A DNA stretch of 64,000 nucleotides from Rothia uropygialis. Lineage in GTDB: Bacteria; Actinomycetota; Actinomycetes; Actinomycetales; Micrococcaceae. A program made the position numbers and the translations under genes. The notes below the pieces were generated by a model. That model was given only the letters and a program-made list of their open reading frames with translations, had not been told where the DNA came from and searched no databases. Position 1 is the stretch's first letter. The number at the start of each line of letters is the position of its first letter. The stretch lies in assembly GCF_004137765.1 (NCBI RefSeq), contig NZ_NOIS01000001.1, positions 558,001 through 622,000 on the forward strand, given 5' to 3'. Below, in pieces: positions 1 to 8,785 of this stretch.

Positions 1-2
1 TA

Positions 3-1388
3 TCGGGGCTGCTTGCAGCACGCGAACTCGCGGAAAGAGGACTGCGAGTCGTGCTCACGGAGACCCGGGACCATTTCGGCGGAGCCGTCGGCGCGCACCA
101 GGTCGCCGGGATGGTCCTCGACTCGGGCGCGGAATCCTATGCGACCCGCAACGGTTCGGTCGCGGAGCTCATCGACGATCTCGGGCTGGGTCATTGCCGG
201 ACGGTCCCGTCTCGTGCGGGCTCGTGGCTGTACTTGCCGAGTGGACCGGTGCCGATGCCTTCTTCGGGGATCCTCGGCATTCCCGCCAACCCGAACGATC
301 CGAAATTGCGTCCCGCGCTGACTTCGGTCGGGCAGCGTCGAGCCGCGATGGATCGCTACTTGCCGGCCTCCGTCGGATCGCACCAGAAAACACTGGGCGG
401 ACTCGTCAAAGCACGAATGGGTCAACACGTCGTGGATGGCCTGGTCGCTCCGGTCACGATGGGCATCCATTCGACGCACCCGGACGAACTCGACGTGGAC
501 GCCGTCGCGCCCGGCCTGCGGGAGGGCATCAAGACCTACGGTTCACTCGGAGCCTCCGCGGCGGTGCTCCGCGCCAACGCTCCGGCAGGGTCACAGGTAG
601 CGGGCCTCGAGGGCGGGATGAACCAGCTCTCGGAAGCGTTGGTCAATGACCTCACCCGTCGTGGCGTCCGGTTACTGGCCGGTTGCGACGTCATCGCGGT
701 CGACCGAGATGACGTGACCCAGAACTGGATCGCGATCCGTCGGCAGGAAGGGGCCGCCGGCAAGAGAGCCGCCCTCACGGCTGACGTGCTGGTTCTTGCA
801 ACGGACGGCCCGACGACGGTCCGTCTTCTCGGCCCGCACCTGGACCACGACCTTCTGCCCGAAGCTCGACGCGGACCGGAAATTGCGTTGGCGACGCTCG
901 TCCTCGACGCTCCTGCGCTGGATTCCGCGCCCCGTGGCACCGGGGTATTGGTCAGCGATCAGGTGCGCACCGTGCGTGCCAAAGCACTGACTCACGCCAC
1001 CGCCAAATGGCAGTGGATCGCCGACCGGGCCGGGGAGCACCGCCACGTCCTTCGGCTCTCCTACGGACGAGGCACGACCTCCCAAGGACAGTCGATCACC
1101 GAGCTGACGCTGTCGGACGAGCAACTCATGAGCCTGGCTCTGCATGATGCGTCCCGCATCATGGGCACGAGCCTCAACCGGAAGTATCTGCTGGGTGCCG
1201 ACGTCGTCAGGTGGAAGACGGCGATGCCTCACGTTGCCGTGGGCCACGCACAAAAGGTCAAGAACTTCCGTCAAAACCTCTCGAAACTCAGCCGGGTCGC
1301 TTCCGTCGGCGCCTGGCTGTCCGGAACGGGCCTGGCTTCGCTGGTTCCGGACACGCGCAAGACCATTGCGGAGCTCGATCTCGAGTAA
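3..1388 (+). CDS. hemY: Coproporphyrinogen III / protoporphyrinogen oxidase (5'-truncated by window edge)
   Basis: FAD-dependent oxidase that aromatises the porphyrinogen ring; in Gram-positive bacteria it usually converts coproporphyrinogen III to coproporphyrin III (CgoX). The frame is open from base 3, and its first residues (SGLLAARELAERGL) match the second half of the N-terminal Rossmann FAD motif, so the true start lies a few codons upstream of the window. The visible 461 residues include the amine-oxidase core and a C-terminal segment around residues 440-455 (VASVGAWLSGTGLASLVPD) that resembles the family's closing FAD-binding motif. It leads a same-strand haem gene run. Only the 5' end is missing; no frameshift is seen. 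HemQ downstream favours the coproporphyrin-dependent reaction over protoporphyrinogen oxidation. Confidence 0.9.
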   Translation, partial: SGLLAARELAERGLRVVLTETRDHFGGAVGAHQVAGMVLDSGAESYATRNGSVAELIDDLGLGHCRTVPSRAGSWLYLPSGPVPMPSSGILGIPANPNDPKLRPALTSVGQRRAAMDRYLPASVGSHQKTLGGLVKARMGQHVVDGLVAPVTMGIHSTHPDELDVDAVAPGLREGIKTYGSLGASAAVLRANAPAGSQVAGLEGGMNQLSEALVNDLTRRGVRLLAGCDVIAVDRDDVTQNWIAIRRQEGAAGKRAALTADVLVLATDGPTTVRLLGPHLDHDLLPEARRGPEIALATLVLDAPALDSAPRGTGVLVSDQVRTVRAKALTHATAKWQWIADRAGEHRHVLRLSYGRGTTSQGQSITELTLSDEQLMSLALHDASRIMGTSLNRKYLLGADVVRWKTAMPHVAVGHAQKVKNFRQNLSKLSRVASVGAWLSGTGLASLVPDTRKTIAELDLE

Positions 1389-1511
1389 AGCGTGGCCGGT
1401 CCATGGAGTCCGGTCCTCAATCAGGCACCGGACTTCACAGAGACCATACGCGACAAAGACGCACCAAACGCCTCCGATCGAGGCGCAGGCACTGAAAGGA
1501 CAGGTCATTTC

Positions 1512-2237
1512 ATGGCTGAACAGAATTCGGTAACCACGCAAGCAGCGGAGAATCGGGCCGCTTCCGGCGACGATCGCCTCTACTATGCGCTCTACACCGT
1601 GTTCGCGCGCGGAAGCCAGGCTGCCGAGAATGCGCACACGCCCGAAGCGGCTTCCGAGCTCGAGAGCACAGTCGCGGCACTGGAAGCAAAGGGTGTGACC
1701 GTCCGCGGTATGTACGATGTCTCCGGAATGCGGAACAACGCCGACATTCTCGTGTGGACCCACGCGGACAATCCGGAAGACCTTCAGGCTGCGGTCCGCG
1801 ACCTTCGCCGCACGGTTGCGCTCGAGGGTACAGAAATCGTGTGGTCGACCATGGGGGTCCACCGTGATGCCGAATTCACGCGTAACCACGCTCCCGCATT
1901 CGCACGAGGGAAGGACCCCGAAGCATGGGTCTGCGTTTACCCGTTCGTGCGTTCCTGGGACTGGTACTACATGGATGAAAAGCACCGCGCCGAAATGCTT
2001 AAGAACCACGGAATGAAGGGACGGGACTATCCGCAGGTTCTCGCGAACACCATCGCGACCTTCGCGCTCAACGACTACGAGTGGGTGCTGGCCCTTGAAG
2101 CTCCCGAGCTGGTCGACCTCGTCGACCTGATGCGTCATTTCCGCAACACGGAGGCGCGGTTGCACGTGCGTGAGGAGACTCCGTTCTATACAGGACGCCG
2201 TATCGGTGCCGACGAAGTTGTGGAGGTTCTCCGATGA
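1512..2237 (+). CDS. hemQ: HemQ, coproheme decarboxylase (chlorite dismutase family)
   Basis: Catalyses the last step of the coproporphyrin-dependent route, oxidative decarboxylation of coproheme to haem b with H2O2. The 241-residue product carries the family core: YPFVRSWDWYYMD near residues 142-154, where the first Tyr matches the catalytic Tyr of HemQ, and KNHG near residue 166, whose His matches the proximal haem ligand. An open frame extends upstream to 1392, but the ATG at 1512 has an AAAGGA ribosome site 11 bases ahead and gives a normal family N-terminus. Its stop overlaps the hemH start (ATGA), so translation is probably coupled. Presence of HemQ beside HemH defines the pathway type. 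Confidence 0.93.
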   Translation: MAEQNSVTTQAAENRAASGDDRLYYALYTVFARGSQAAENAHTPEAASELESTVAALEAKGVTVRGMYDVSGMRNNADILVWTHADNPEDLQAAVRDLRRTVALEGTEIVWSTMGVHRDAEFTRNHAPAFARGKDPEAWVCVYPFVRSWDWYYMDEKHRAEMLKNHGMKGRDYPQVLANTIATFALNDYEWVLALEAPELVDLVDLMRHFRNTEARLHVREETPFYTGRRIGADEVVEVLR

Positions 2238-3553
2238 ACATGACGCAAGCGGACCCGATTCCGAACCGGACCGATCCCAACAACACGGCGACGAACGGTC
2301 CGAAGACTCTGGAAGGCATGACCGACTTCGTCTCGGAAGAAACCATCGAGCGCCCACGCTCGCAAGCCCCCGAGAAGTACGACGCAGTGATCCTTTCGTC
2401 TTTCGGCGGACCCGAAGGCCAAGAAGATGTCATTCCCTTCCTGCGCAACGTCACCGCGGGACGAGGCATCCCGGACGAGAGGCTCGAAGAAGTCGCCACG
2501 CATTACCGGGCCAACGGTGGCGTCAGTCCCATCAATGAACAAAACCGCAACCTTCTCCAGGCATTGCGCCGAGAACTTGAGGAGAACGGTCCGGACGTAC
2601 CCGTGCTGTGGGCCAACAGGAACTGGGAGCCGTACGTCAGCGACGTCGTCCAGGAGGCATACGACAAGGGGTACCGCAAACTTCTGGTGTTGGCGACCAG
2701 CGCCTACCCCGGATATTCGAGCTGCCGACAGTACCGCGAGGACTACGGCATTGCTCTGGAAAAGCTCGAGCTGGAAGGCGAAGTCCAGATCGACAAGCTT
2801 CGCCAGCACTACGATGCGCCCGGCTTCATCTCAGCCTTCGTCGAAGGCCTGATTCACGGTCTCGGAGAGCTCAGGCAGAAGATCCGGTCCACGCCCCATC
2901 CGGCAGCGGGAAATGGCCGGATCCGCATCATGTTCTGCACCCACTCGGTGCCCACGACCGCCGCGAACGAGGCCGGGCCTCGCGGGGTCGAGTACGAGGG
3001 CGGTTCGGCTTACGTCGAGAAGCACCTGCAAGCGGCACGAGCGATTCTCGGCCAGGTCGAAGAATCGAATCCAGATCTGCTCGCGGATTGCGACTGGGAG
3101 CTGGCCTATCAGTCCCGCTCGGGCTCCCCCTCGACTCCGTGGCTCGAACCGGATATCAACGACGCCCTGGAAGCGCTTAAGGGTTCCGTGGACGGCATCG
3201 TGATGGTTCCCCTGGGGTTCGTCTCCGACCATATGGAGGTCAAATGGGACCTCGATACCGAGGCCATGGAAACGTGCGACGATTTGGGCATTCAGGCAGT
3301 GAGGGTCCCGACGCCGGGAACTCACCCCGCATACGTGCGGTCTTTGCGCGATCTCATCGCCGAGCGATTCGTGGATACGGCACCCTCCCAGGACCCGGTG
3401 GAGCTCGATGCACTTCGTCGGAGCGCATGCGGCGGCAAAGGATGGTTCGATCGGTGCGATACGAATTGTTGCCTCCCGACCCGAGCTCAGGTGACCAAAC
3501 CCGTGATCGCGGACCACGCGGTGGCCGCGGGAAAAGAGTCCAAGACGGTATGA
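2234..3553 (+). CDS. hemH: Ferrochelatase (coproporphyrin ferrochelatase, CpfC)
   Basis: Inserts Fe2+ into coproporphyrin III (or protoporphyrin IX). The 439-residue protein has a low-complexity N-terminal extension of about 45 residues before the core, which begins at KYDAVILSSFGGPEG. The catalytic His lies in FCTHSVP (about residue 237) and the acidic partner in SDHMEVKWDLD (about 331). A C-terminal Cys cluster (SACGG...RCDTNCC, about residues 397-412) could ligate the [2Fe-2S] cluster known in several actinobacterial ferrochelatases. The start overlaps the hemQ stop by 4 bp and its own stop overlaps hemC by 4 bp. The identity is firm; Fe-S binding is inferred. Confidence 0.95.
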   Translation: MNMTQADPIPNRTDPNNTATNGPKTLEGMTDFVSEETIERPRSQAPEKYDAVILSSFGGPEGQEDVIPFLRNVTAGRGIPDERLEEVATHYRANGGVSPINEQNRNLLQALRRELEENGPDVPVLWANRNWEPYVSDVVQEAYDKGYRKLLVLATSAYPGYSSCRQYREDYGIALEKLELEGEVQIDKLRQHYDAPGFISAFVEGLIHGLGELRQKIRSTPHPAAGNGRIRIMFCTHSVPTTAANEAGPRGVEYEGGSAYVEKHLQAARAILGQVEESNPDLLADCDWELAYQSRSGSPSTPWLEPDINDALEALKGSVDGIVMVPLGFVSDHMEVKWDLDTEAMETCDDLGIQAVRVPTPGTHPAYVRSLRDLIAERFVDTAPSQDPVELDALRRSACGGKGWFDRCDTNCCLPTRAQVTKPVIADHAVAAGKESKTV

Positions 3554-4527
3554 CCAAGGTGCTCGTAGGAACGCGAGCCTCGGCGCTCGCGACGACCCAA
3601 TCCCAGCACGTCGCGGACATGCTGGTGGAAGCAGGGGTGAATGCCGAGCTCAAAACGGTCACGACGACCGGCGACGTCACCTCTGGCCCCCTCGCCCAAT
3701 TGGGCGGAACCGGGGTCTTCGCCGCGGCCCTGCGCCAGGAACTTCTGGGCGGGGCCGTGGATGTGGCGGTTCATTCGCTCAAGGATCTTCCGACCAAGGA
3801 TCTGTTCGACGGCAAGCTGTCCCTGATCTATCCTCCCCGTGGAGATGCCAGGGACGTCTTGGTTGGACGCGACGGATTGACTTTGGACGAATTGCCGGAC
3901 GGCGCAACCATCGGTACCGGCTCTCCCAGAAGAGCCGCACAGGTTCGTGCGCTTCGGCCTGACTGCGTCGTGACGGACATTCGGGGCAACGTCGGAACCC
4001 GTTTGTCCCGCGTGCGCGGGTTGGAACATTACGCCGCCAAGGACAAGGGCGTCGGACGAGGAACCCACGGCGACCTCGACGCGGTCGTGCTCGCGGCTGC
4101 CGGATTGACCCGTTTGGGTCTGAGAGAGGTCGTCACGGAATTCCTGGACCCCATGGGATTTTTGCCCGCCGCGGGGCAGGGGTGCCTCGCGGTCGAATAC
4201 CGTACCCATGAGACCGCTCCGGAGATCATGGCGGGCCTTGCCAAGATCGACGATCCCCAGACCAGGATTGCGGTTCTGGCCGAGCGGTCCCTGTTGTACC
4301 GGCTCGAGGCCGGTTGCGCGGCTCCCGTGGGAGCGCATGCCGAGATCCACAACGGGAAGCTCCGCCTGGACGCCGTGGTCGCCCACCCGAAGGGAACGGA
4401 AACCCTCCGTGAGCACCGGAGCGTCGAGGCGGCCGACGACGAATCGGCAATTCGTCTCGGCACCGAGGTGGCCGAACTCCTGCTGGACCGCGGGGCCGAC
4501 CGGTTCACCGAGTTGACGATCGATTGA
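3550..4527 (+). CDS. hemC: Porphobilinogen deaminase (hydroxymethylbilane synthase)
   Basis: Condenses four porphobilinogens into hydroxymethylbilane. The product is 325 residues and begins MTKVLVGTRASALATTQS, the usual N-terminal signature. The dipyrromethane cofactor Cys is in LEAGCAAPVGAHA at about residue 256, and GDVTSGPL and SPRRAAQVRALRPD match conserved active-site segments. The open frame continues far upstream, but the ATG at 3550 overlaps the hemH stop (ATGA) and gives the family length. The hemC stop overlaps a TTG start of hemD, continuing the chain of coupled genes. Nothing unusual is seen. Confidence 0.96.
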   Translation: MTKVLVGTRASALATTQSQHVADMLVEAGVNAELKTVTTTGDVTSGPLAQLGGTGVFAAALRQELLGGAVDVAVHSLKDLPTKDLFDGKLSLIYPPRGDARDVLVGRDGLTLDELPDGATIGTGSPRRAAQVRALRPDCVVTDIRGNVGTRLSRVRGLEHYAAKDKGVGRGTHGDLDAVVLAAAGLTRLGLREVVTEFLDPMGFLPAAGQGCLAVEYRTHETAPEIMAGLAKIDDPQTRIAVLAERSLLYRLEAGCAAPVGAHAEIHNGKLRLDAVVAHPKGTETLREHRSVEAADDESAIRLGTEVAELLLDRGADRFTELTID

Positions 4528-5402
4528 CGTCAGAAGCCTCTCCGACGGTAGCGGCGGCGTCCTCGCGCCCCCGGGTGCTCGTGACCCGCGGACCTGAGCG
4601 GTCGAGCGAATTGATCGTTCAGTTGCGGCGTCGCGGTCTGGAACCGGTCCTGAGCCCGCTGGCCGAGGCTGAGCTGGTCGACGGAGAAGAAGCCCAGGAA
4701 GCCGTGGATGCGTTGAGTCGGGACTCATACGACGTCATCACTTTCACGAGCGCCAATGGCGTGTGGGCCGTTCGAGCATTGGTGGAAGCTCATGGTATGA
4801 GGACGGTTTCGTCGCTCTTGGAACCGGCCAGGATCTGGTGCGTGGGTGGGGCCACACGGCGTGCTGCTCAGGAGGAAGGGTTGGCTCCGGTGGAACCTCC
4901 TGAGGAGAACAGCGCCATGGGAATGGTGGCGGCCTGGGCCGACGTTATGGGGCCGGAAGAGGGACAAAAAGTTCTCTGCGTGCACGGCAGACCCGCCAGG
5001 CCGGAGCTTGCTGACGGATTGCGGGAACGCGGCCTTCGGGTCAGTGAAGCCGTGGTCTATGAGCGTGTGCCGTACCCTGCCGATCGCCCCCTCATCGCCC
5101 GGAGGCCGGACGCGGCGATGTCAGCGACCGTCCTCGATCGCGAGGCCACCATGAGGCAACTTCGGGACGAGACAAATTTGGCTCTCTCAGCGATCGTGGC
5201 AACTTCTCCCCGCCTGATCCAAACCCTCGATGACCTCGGTCCGGTCAGGGTCCCGGTCATTTGCATCGGTAGGACCACAGAGCGGGCAGCTCAGAACCTG
5301 CACCTCGAAACGTTCAGGTCCGAGAGCCCGGACGCCGAGCATCTGGCCGAAGCCGTGATCCGGGCCTTGGGCAGGAACACAAACAGTCCTCGAAAATTTT
5401 AG
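4524..5402 (+). CDS. hemD: Uroporphyrinogen-III synthase
   Basis: Cyclises hydroxymethylbilane with inversion of ring D. The 292-residue product shows the two-lobed HemD pattern: PRVLVTRGPERSSELIVQLRRRG near the N-terminus, ITFTSANGVWAVRAL around residue 75, VLCVHGRPARPELADGLRERG around 155, then a C-terminal lobe ending RVPVICIGRTTERAAQ. HemD is poorly conserved, so the call rests on these motifs plus position between hemC and hemB. The start taken is TTG at 4524, overlapping the hemC stop (TTGA); a GTG about 17 codons on is an alternative. The stop is 26 bases before the preferred hemB start. Confidence 0.9.
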   Translation: MTSEASPTVAAASSRPRVLVTRGPERSSELIVQLRRRGLEPVLSPLAEAELVDGEEAQEAVDALSRDSYDVITFTSANGVWAVRALVEAHGMRTVSSLLEPARIWCVGGATRRAAQEEGLAPVEPPEENSAMGMVAAWADVMGPEEGQKVLCVHGRPARPELADGLRERGLRVSEAVVYERVPYPADRPLIARRPDAAMSATVLDREATMRQLRDETNLALSAIVATSPRLIQTLDDLGPVRVPVICIGRTTERAAQNLHLETFRSESPDAEHLAEAVIRALGRNTNSPRKF

Positions 5403-5428
5403 AATTGACGACGAAAGAAGTGGTGACC

Positions 5429-6457
5429 GTGAGGGAAAACAACGCACGTCAGGGCCTCAACCTGACCCGCAGGCCGCGCCGACTCCGTACACATCCCGCG
5501 ATGCGGGACATCGTGGCTGAGGCCAGACTCCATCCGGAGGATCTCATTCAGGTGTTGTTCGTACGGGATGGCATCGACGAACCGGTCGAGATCAGCTCGA
5601 TGCCGGGTCAGTACCAGCACACTGTCGAATCTCTCATCGAAGCCGTCCGCCAGGCCGAGCGGACCGGCGTCAAATGCATCGATCTCTTCGGGGTGCCGAA
5701 GGACGAGGACAAAGACGCCGAGGGCTCCGTCGCGTGGGATCCCGAGGGGATCCTCAATCGCGCCATCCGTGCCGTGCGCCGGGAATTCGGCAATCGGGTC
5801 GTGATCATGGCCGATACGTGCCTTGACGAATTCACGGACCATGGGCATTGCGGGCCGCTGACCGAAGACGGCGCCGGCGAGGTCATGGTGGACAACGATC
5901 GTAGCGTCCACCTGTACGAACGCATGGCGGTCGCCCAAGCCCAAGCGGGAGCGCACGTCGTGAGCCCCTCCGGCATGATGGACGGGCAGATCGCGGGCAT
6001 CCGCGAGGCCTTGGACGACAACGGCTTCCACGATGTTTCGATCATGGCCTACTCGGCCAAATACGCGTCTGCATTCTTCGGACCCTTCCGGGATGCCGTG
6101 GGCTCGTCGCTCCAAGGGGATCGGAAGACTTATCAGCAGGACCCGGCGAATCGTCGCGAGTCGATCCTGGAAACCCAGCTTGATCTCGACGAAGGTGCCG
6201 ATATGGTCATGGTCAAGCCGGCGATGGCCTACCTCGACGTCGTTCGCGAGGTCGCCGATTTCTCGACCGTTCCCGTAGCCGTCTACCAGGTCTCGGGGGA
6301 ATACGCGATGATCGAAGCTGCGGCGGCCAACGGCTGGGTCGACCGTGAGCGCATTGTTTTGGAAGCCCTGACGGGTATGCGGCGTGCCGGGGCCGATCTG
6401 ATTTTCACGTATTACGCGACCGAGGTCGCGCAATGGCTGGCTCAGGGCAACCGATAG
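5429..6457 (+). CDS. hemB: Delta-aminolevulinic acid dehydratase (porphobilinogen synthase)
   Basis: Condenses two aminolevulinates to porphobilinogen. The Schiff-base Lys is in [11 protein letters not shown] (about residue 262) and the second active-site Lys in [14 protein letters not shown] (about 210). The metal site reads [14 protein letters not shown] (about residues 129-142): two of the three zinc Cys of the E. coli type are present, while the middle one is Asp, so the site is intermediate between the zinc and magnesium types. I chose GTG 5429 because AAAGAAG lies about 8 bases ahead; TTG 5405 and GTG 5420 are in-frame alternatives. The downstream gene starts 44 bases after the stop. 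Confidence 0.94.
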   Translation: MRENNARQGLNLTRRPRRLRTHPAMRDIVAEARLHPEDLIQVLFVRDGIDEPVEISSMPGQYQHTVESLIEAVRQAERTGVKCIDLFGVPKDEDKDAEGSVAWDPEGILNRAIRAVRREFGNRVVIMADTCLDEFTDHGHCGPLTEDGAGEVMVDNDRSVHLYERMAVAQAQAGAHVVSPSGMMDGQIAGIREALDDNGFHDVSIMAYSAKYASAFFGPFRDAVGSSLQGDRKTYQQDPANRRESILETQLDLDEGADMVMVKPAMAYLDVVREVADFSTVPVAVYQVSGEYAMIEAAAANGWVDRERIVLEALTGMRRAGADLIFTYYATEVAQWLAQGNR

Positions 6458-6501
6458 AAAAGCACCGACAACTGGATCATCACACACATCAGGAGGACAT
6501 C

Positions 6502-7839
6502 TTGACCGTATCCGAGGAACTCTTCGACCGTTCGCAGAAAGTCATACCCGGAGGCGTCAATTCTCCAGTCCGCGCATTCAATTCGGTCGGGGGCACCCCG
6601 CCGTTCATCGTGGATGCAGCGGGGCCTTACGTGAAGGACGCGGACGGAAAAGAGTACGTCGACCTGGTCGGTTCGTGGGGTCCGGCCCTTTTGGGGCACC
6701 GGCATGAGGCCGTCATTGAGGCGGTCCACGCGGCCGTCGACCATGGTCTGTCCTTCGGCGCGTCCACCGTGGGGGAAACGGAGCTGGCCGAAACAGTAGT
6801 CGACCGGATTAATCGTTCGGCGACCAAGGGTTCGGCCATCGAACAGATTCGTCTGGTCTCCACGGGTACCGAGGCGACCATGACCTCGATCCGATTGGCG
6901 CGCGGCTACACGGGACGCGACAAGATCATCAAATTCGCAGGGTGCTATCACGGGCACGTGGATGCTCTGCTGTCCGAAGCCGGATCCGGAGTCGCGACGC
7001 TTTCCCTTCCCGGCTCGGCAGGGGTGACCGAAGCGACCACGGCCGAAACCATCGTGGTCCCGTACAACGACCTAGATGCAGTCCGCACCGCATTCGACAA
7101 GTACGAGGGCGAGATTGCGGCAGTTATCACCGAGGCTGCGCCGTGCAATATGGGCGTGGTGACACCCGCGGAGGGGTTCAACTCTGGTCTGCGGGAGCTG
7201 ACCCGTGAACACGGTGCCCTGATGATTTTCGATGAAGTGCTCACCGGCTTCCGGGCGTCTTCGGCGGGGTACTGGGGCCTGACTTCCGAACACGAAGGCG
7301 GTTGGGCACCTGATATTTTCACGTTCGGTAAGGTCATCGGTGGGGGCATGCCAATTGCCGCATTGGGCGCCCGTCGCGAGATGATGGAGTATCTCTCGCC
7401 GACCGGTCCCGTTTACCAGGCGGGAACTCTTTCCGGCAATCCGCTGTCGGTCGCCGCCGGAATCGCGACCCTTCGGAATGCCACGGGTCAGGTCTACTCG
7501 ACGATTGATCGCATTTCGTTGCAGCTCCAGCGGGAAATCACCTCGGCCTTGAACGAAGAAGGCGTGGAGCATTCGATCCAGACCGCGGGGAATATCTTCT
7601 CCGTGGCATTCGGAACAGGATCTCAGGGTGTTCGGAACTACGAGGACATCAAGGCATCGGAATCCTACCGCTACGGACCGTTCTTTCACTCGATGCTGGA
7701 ATCCGGGGTCTATCTGGCTCCGTCGCCGTTCGAGGCATGGTTCCTGTCCGCTTCCCACGATGACGTCGCGATGGATCGCATCGTATCGGCTCTGCCTGCC
7801 GCGGCACGAGCGGCCGCAACCGCGGAACAACCCCGCTAG
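6502..7839 (+). CDS. hemL: Glutamate-1-semialdehyde 2,1-aminomutase
   Basis: PLP enzyme of the C5 pathway making 5-aminolevulinate. The 445-residue product has the fold-type I signatures: [16 protein letters not shown] near the N-terminus, [16 protein letters not shown], and [15 protein letters not shown] with the PLP Lys at about residue 276. The open frame extends to 6433, but TTG 6502 is preceded by a perfect AGGAGG at 6491-6496 with 5-base spacing and gives the standard [12 protein letters not shown] start, so a TTG start is clear. It ends the haem run. Its TAG stop shares the palindrome CTAG with the stop of the converging exonuclease gene. Confidence 0.96.
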   Translation: MTVSEELFDRSQKVIPGGVNSPVRAFNSVGGTPPFIVDAAGPYVKDADGKEYVDLVGSWGPALLGHRHEAVIEAVHAAVDHGLSFGASTVGETELAETVVDRINRSATKGSAIEQIRLVSTGTEATMTSIRLARGYTGRDKIIKFAGCYHGHVDALLSEAGSGVATLSLPGSAGVTEATTAETIVVPYNDLDAVRTAFDKYEGEIAAVITEAAPCNMGVVTPAEGFNSGLRELTREHGALMIFDEVLTGFRASSAGYWGLTSEHEGGWAPDIFTFGKVIGGGMPIAALGARREMMEYLSPTGPVYQAGTLSGNPLSVAAGIATLRNATGQVYSTIDRISLQLQREITSALNEEGVEHSIQTAGNIFSVAFGTGSQGVRNYEDIKASESYRYGPFFHSMLESGVYLAPSPFEAWFLSASHDDVAMDRIVSALPAAARAAATAEQPR

Positions 7840-8567
7840 GGACGCTCGGATTCGGCCTGTATCGGCCAGTCTCCGTTGACTTTGGAGCCTTTGCCGATCT
7901 TGTCGAAATACGCCTGAAGATCGGCCGCTTGTTCTCTGGCCCACGCGACTTGAAGATCATGGAGTTCCCCGGCTGGCATATCCAGCTGGGGATATTTCTT
8001 GGTCATGGCTGTCGCCAAACGCTCCGTCGCCAAGCAGTCGGCTGCCGAGGTATGAGCATTTTCGAGCACCACGCCGTACTCCTGAGTGAGGTTCGTCAGG
8101 GTGCGCTTGCCTTTGTGGTACTTGTCGACCTTCTTGTTGAAGACGAGAGGGTCTAGAACAGGGTAGGGGACCAGATCCGGCAACTCGAGCCGACGCAATT
8201 CGCGGGCGAGGACGGTGAAGTCGTAGACCGCGTTGAACGCAAAGATCGGAACGCCATCGGAGAAGAGCCCACCGATCGCCGAGGCCAGTTCGTAGACGAC
8301 CTGTTTGAGCGGGGCTCCGTGCTCTTGGGCGTATTCGGTGGAGATGCCGTGGACGGCCGCGGCTTCTTCCGGGATAGGCACCCCGGGGTCGGCAAGCCAC
8401 TCACCGTGGCGAAGCACCTCGCCGCCAGGGCCCACGAGGATGAGCGATGCCGTAACAACTCGCGCAGTGCGCGGATTGGGTCCTGTCGTTTCCAGATCGA
8501 AGGTGGCTCGGGGCCCTTGCGTCCAGGGAGGCGTTTCGACACGTGCATCGCTCGTCATGGACTCCAC
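7836..8567 (-). CDS. DnaQ-like 3'-5' exonuclease
   Basis: DEDD-superfamily exonuclease of 243 residues. Exo I is TFDLETTG (about residues 23-30), Exo II is [16 protein letters not shown] (about 108-123), and Exo III is [17 protein letters not shown] (about 170), giving the DEDDh residues including the catalytic His before the final Asp. This matches stand-alone epsilon-like proofreading or RNase T/oligoribonuclease-type proteins; the substrate cannot be told. ATG 8558 is a possible alternative start, with GGAG just ahead. It converges on hemL with a 4-bp overlap and is probably monocistronic. It sits beside the AdnAB repair genes but on the opposite strand. Confidence 0.88.
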   Translation of the reverse strand: MESMTSDARVETPPWTQGPRATFDLETTGPNPRTARVVTASLILVGPGGEVLRHGEWLADPGVPIPEEAAAVHGISTEYAQEHGAPLKQVVYELASAIGGLFSDGVPIFAFNAVYDFTVLARELRRLELPDLVPYPVLDPLVFNKKVDKYHKGKRTLTNLTQEYGVVLENAHTSAADCLATERLATAMTKKYPQLDMPAGELHDLQVAWAREQAADLQAYFDKIGKGSKVNGDWPIQAESERP

Positions 8568-8785
8568 CGTACCCGGATTCAGAGGTGACTCGCGCGTACT
8601 GCCGATTCGAAGTGTGTTGGTAGGTCCTGGGTGCTGGCGGGAGACCGGAAGGCCCGGACACCTCGTGCCGAGGTGTTTGCTCGAGGTCGTGGATAGGGGC
8701 GGGAACTGGTGGTTGCATTCCGCAACATGTAGTCGAGGTCCACGAATCGCCTTAACTTGTCAGTGGCTCGTGGTGAGATTAGTAC

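Noticed and set aside
672-2357. Long minus-strand frame opposite cgoX and hemQ
   Set aside because: It runs across three clear haem genes on the other strand; composition is that of an antisense shadow in G+C-rich DNA.
8757-8785. TTGTCA-17-TAGTAC promoter just before adnA
   Set aside because: Its start site would fall inside the adnA coding region, downstream of the ATG, so it cannot serve that start.
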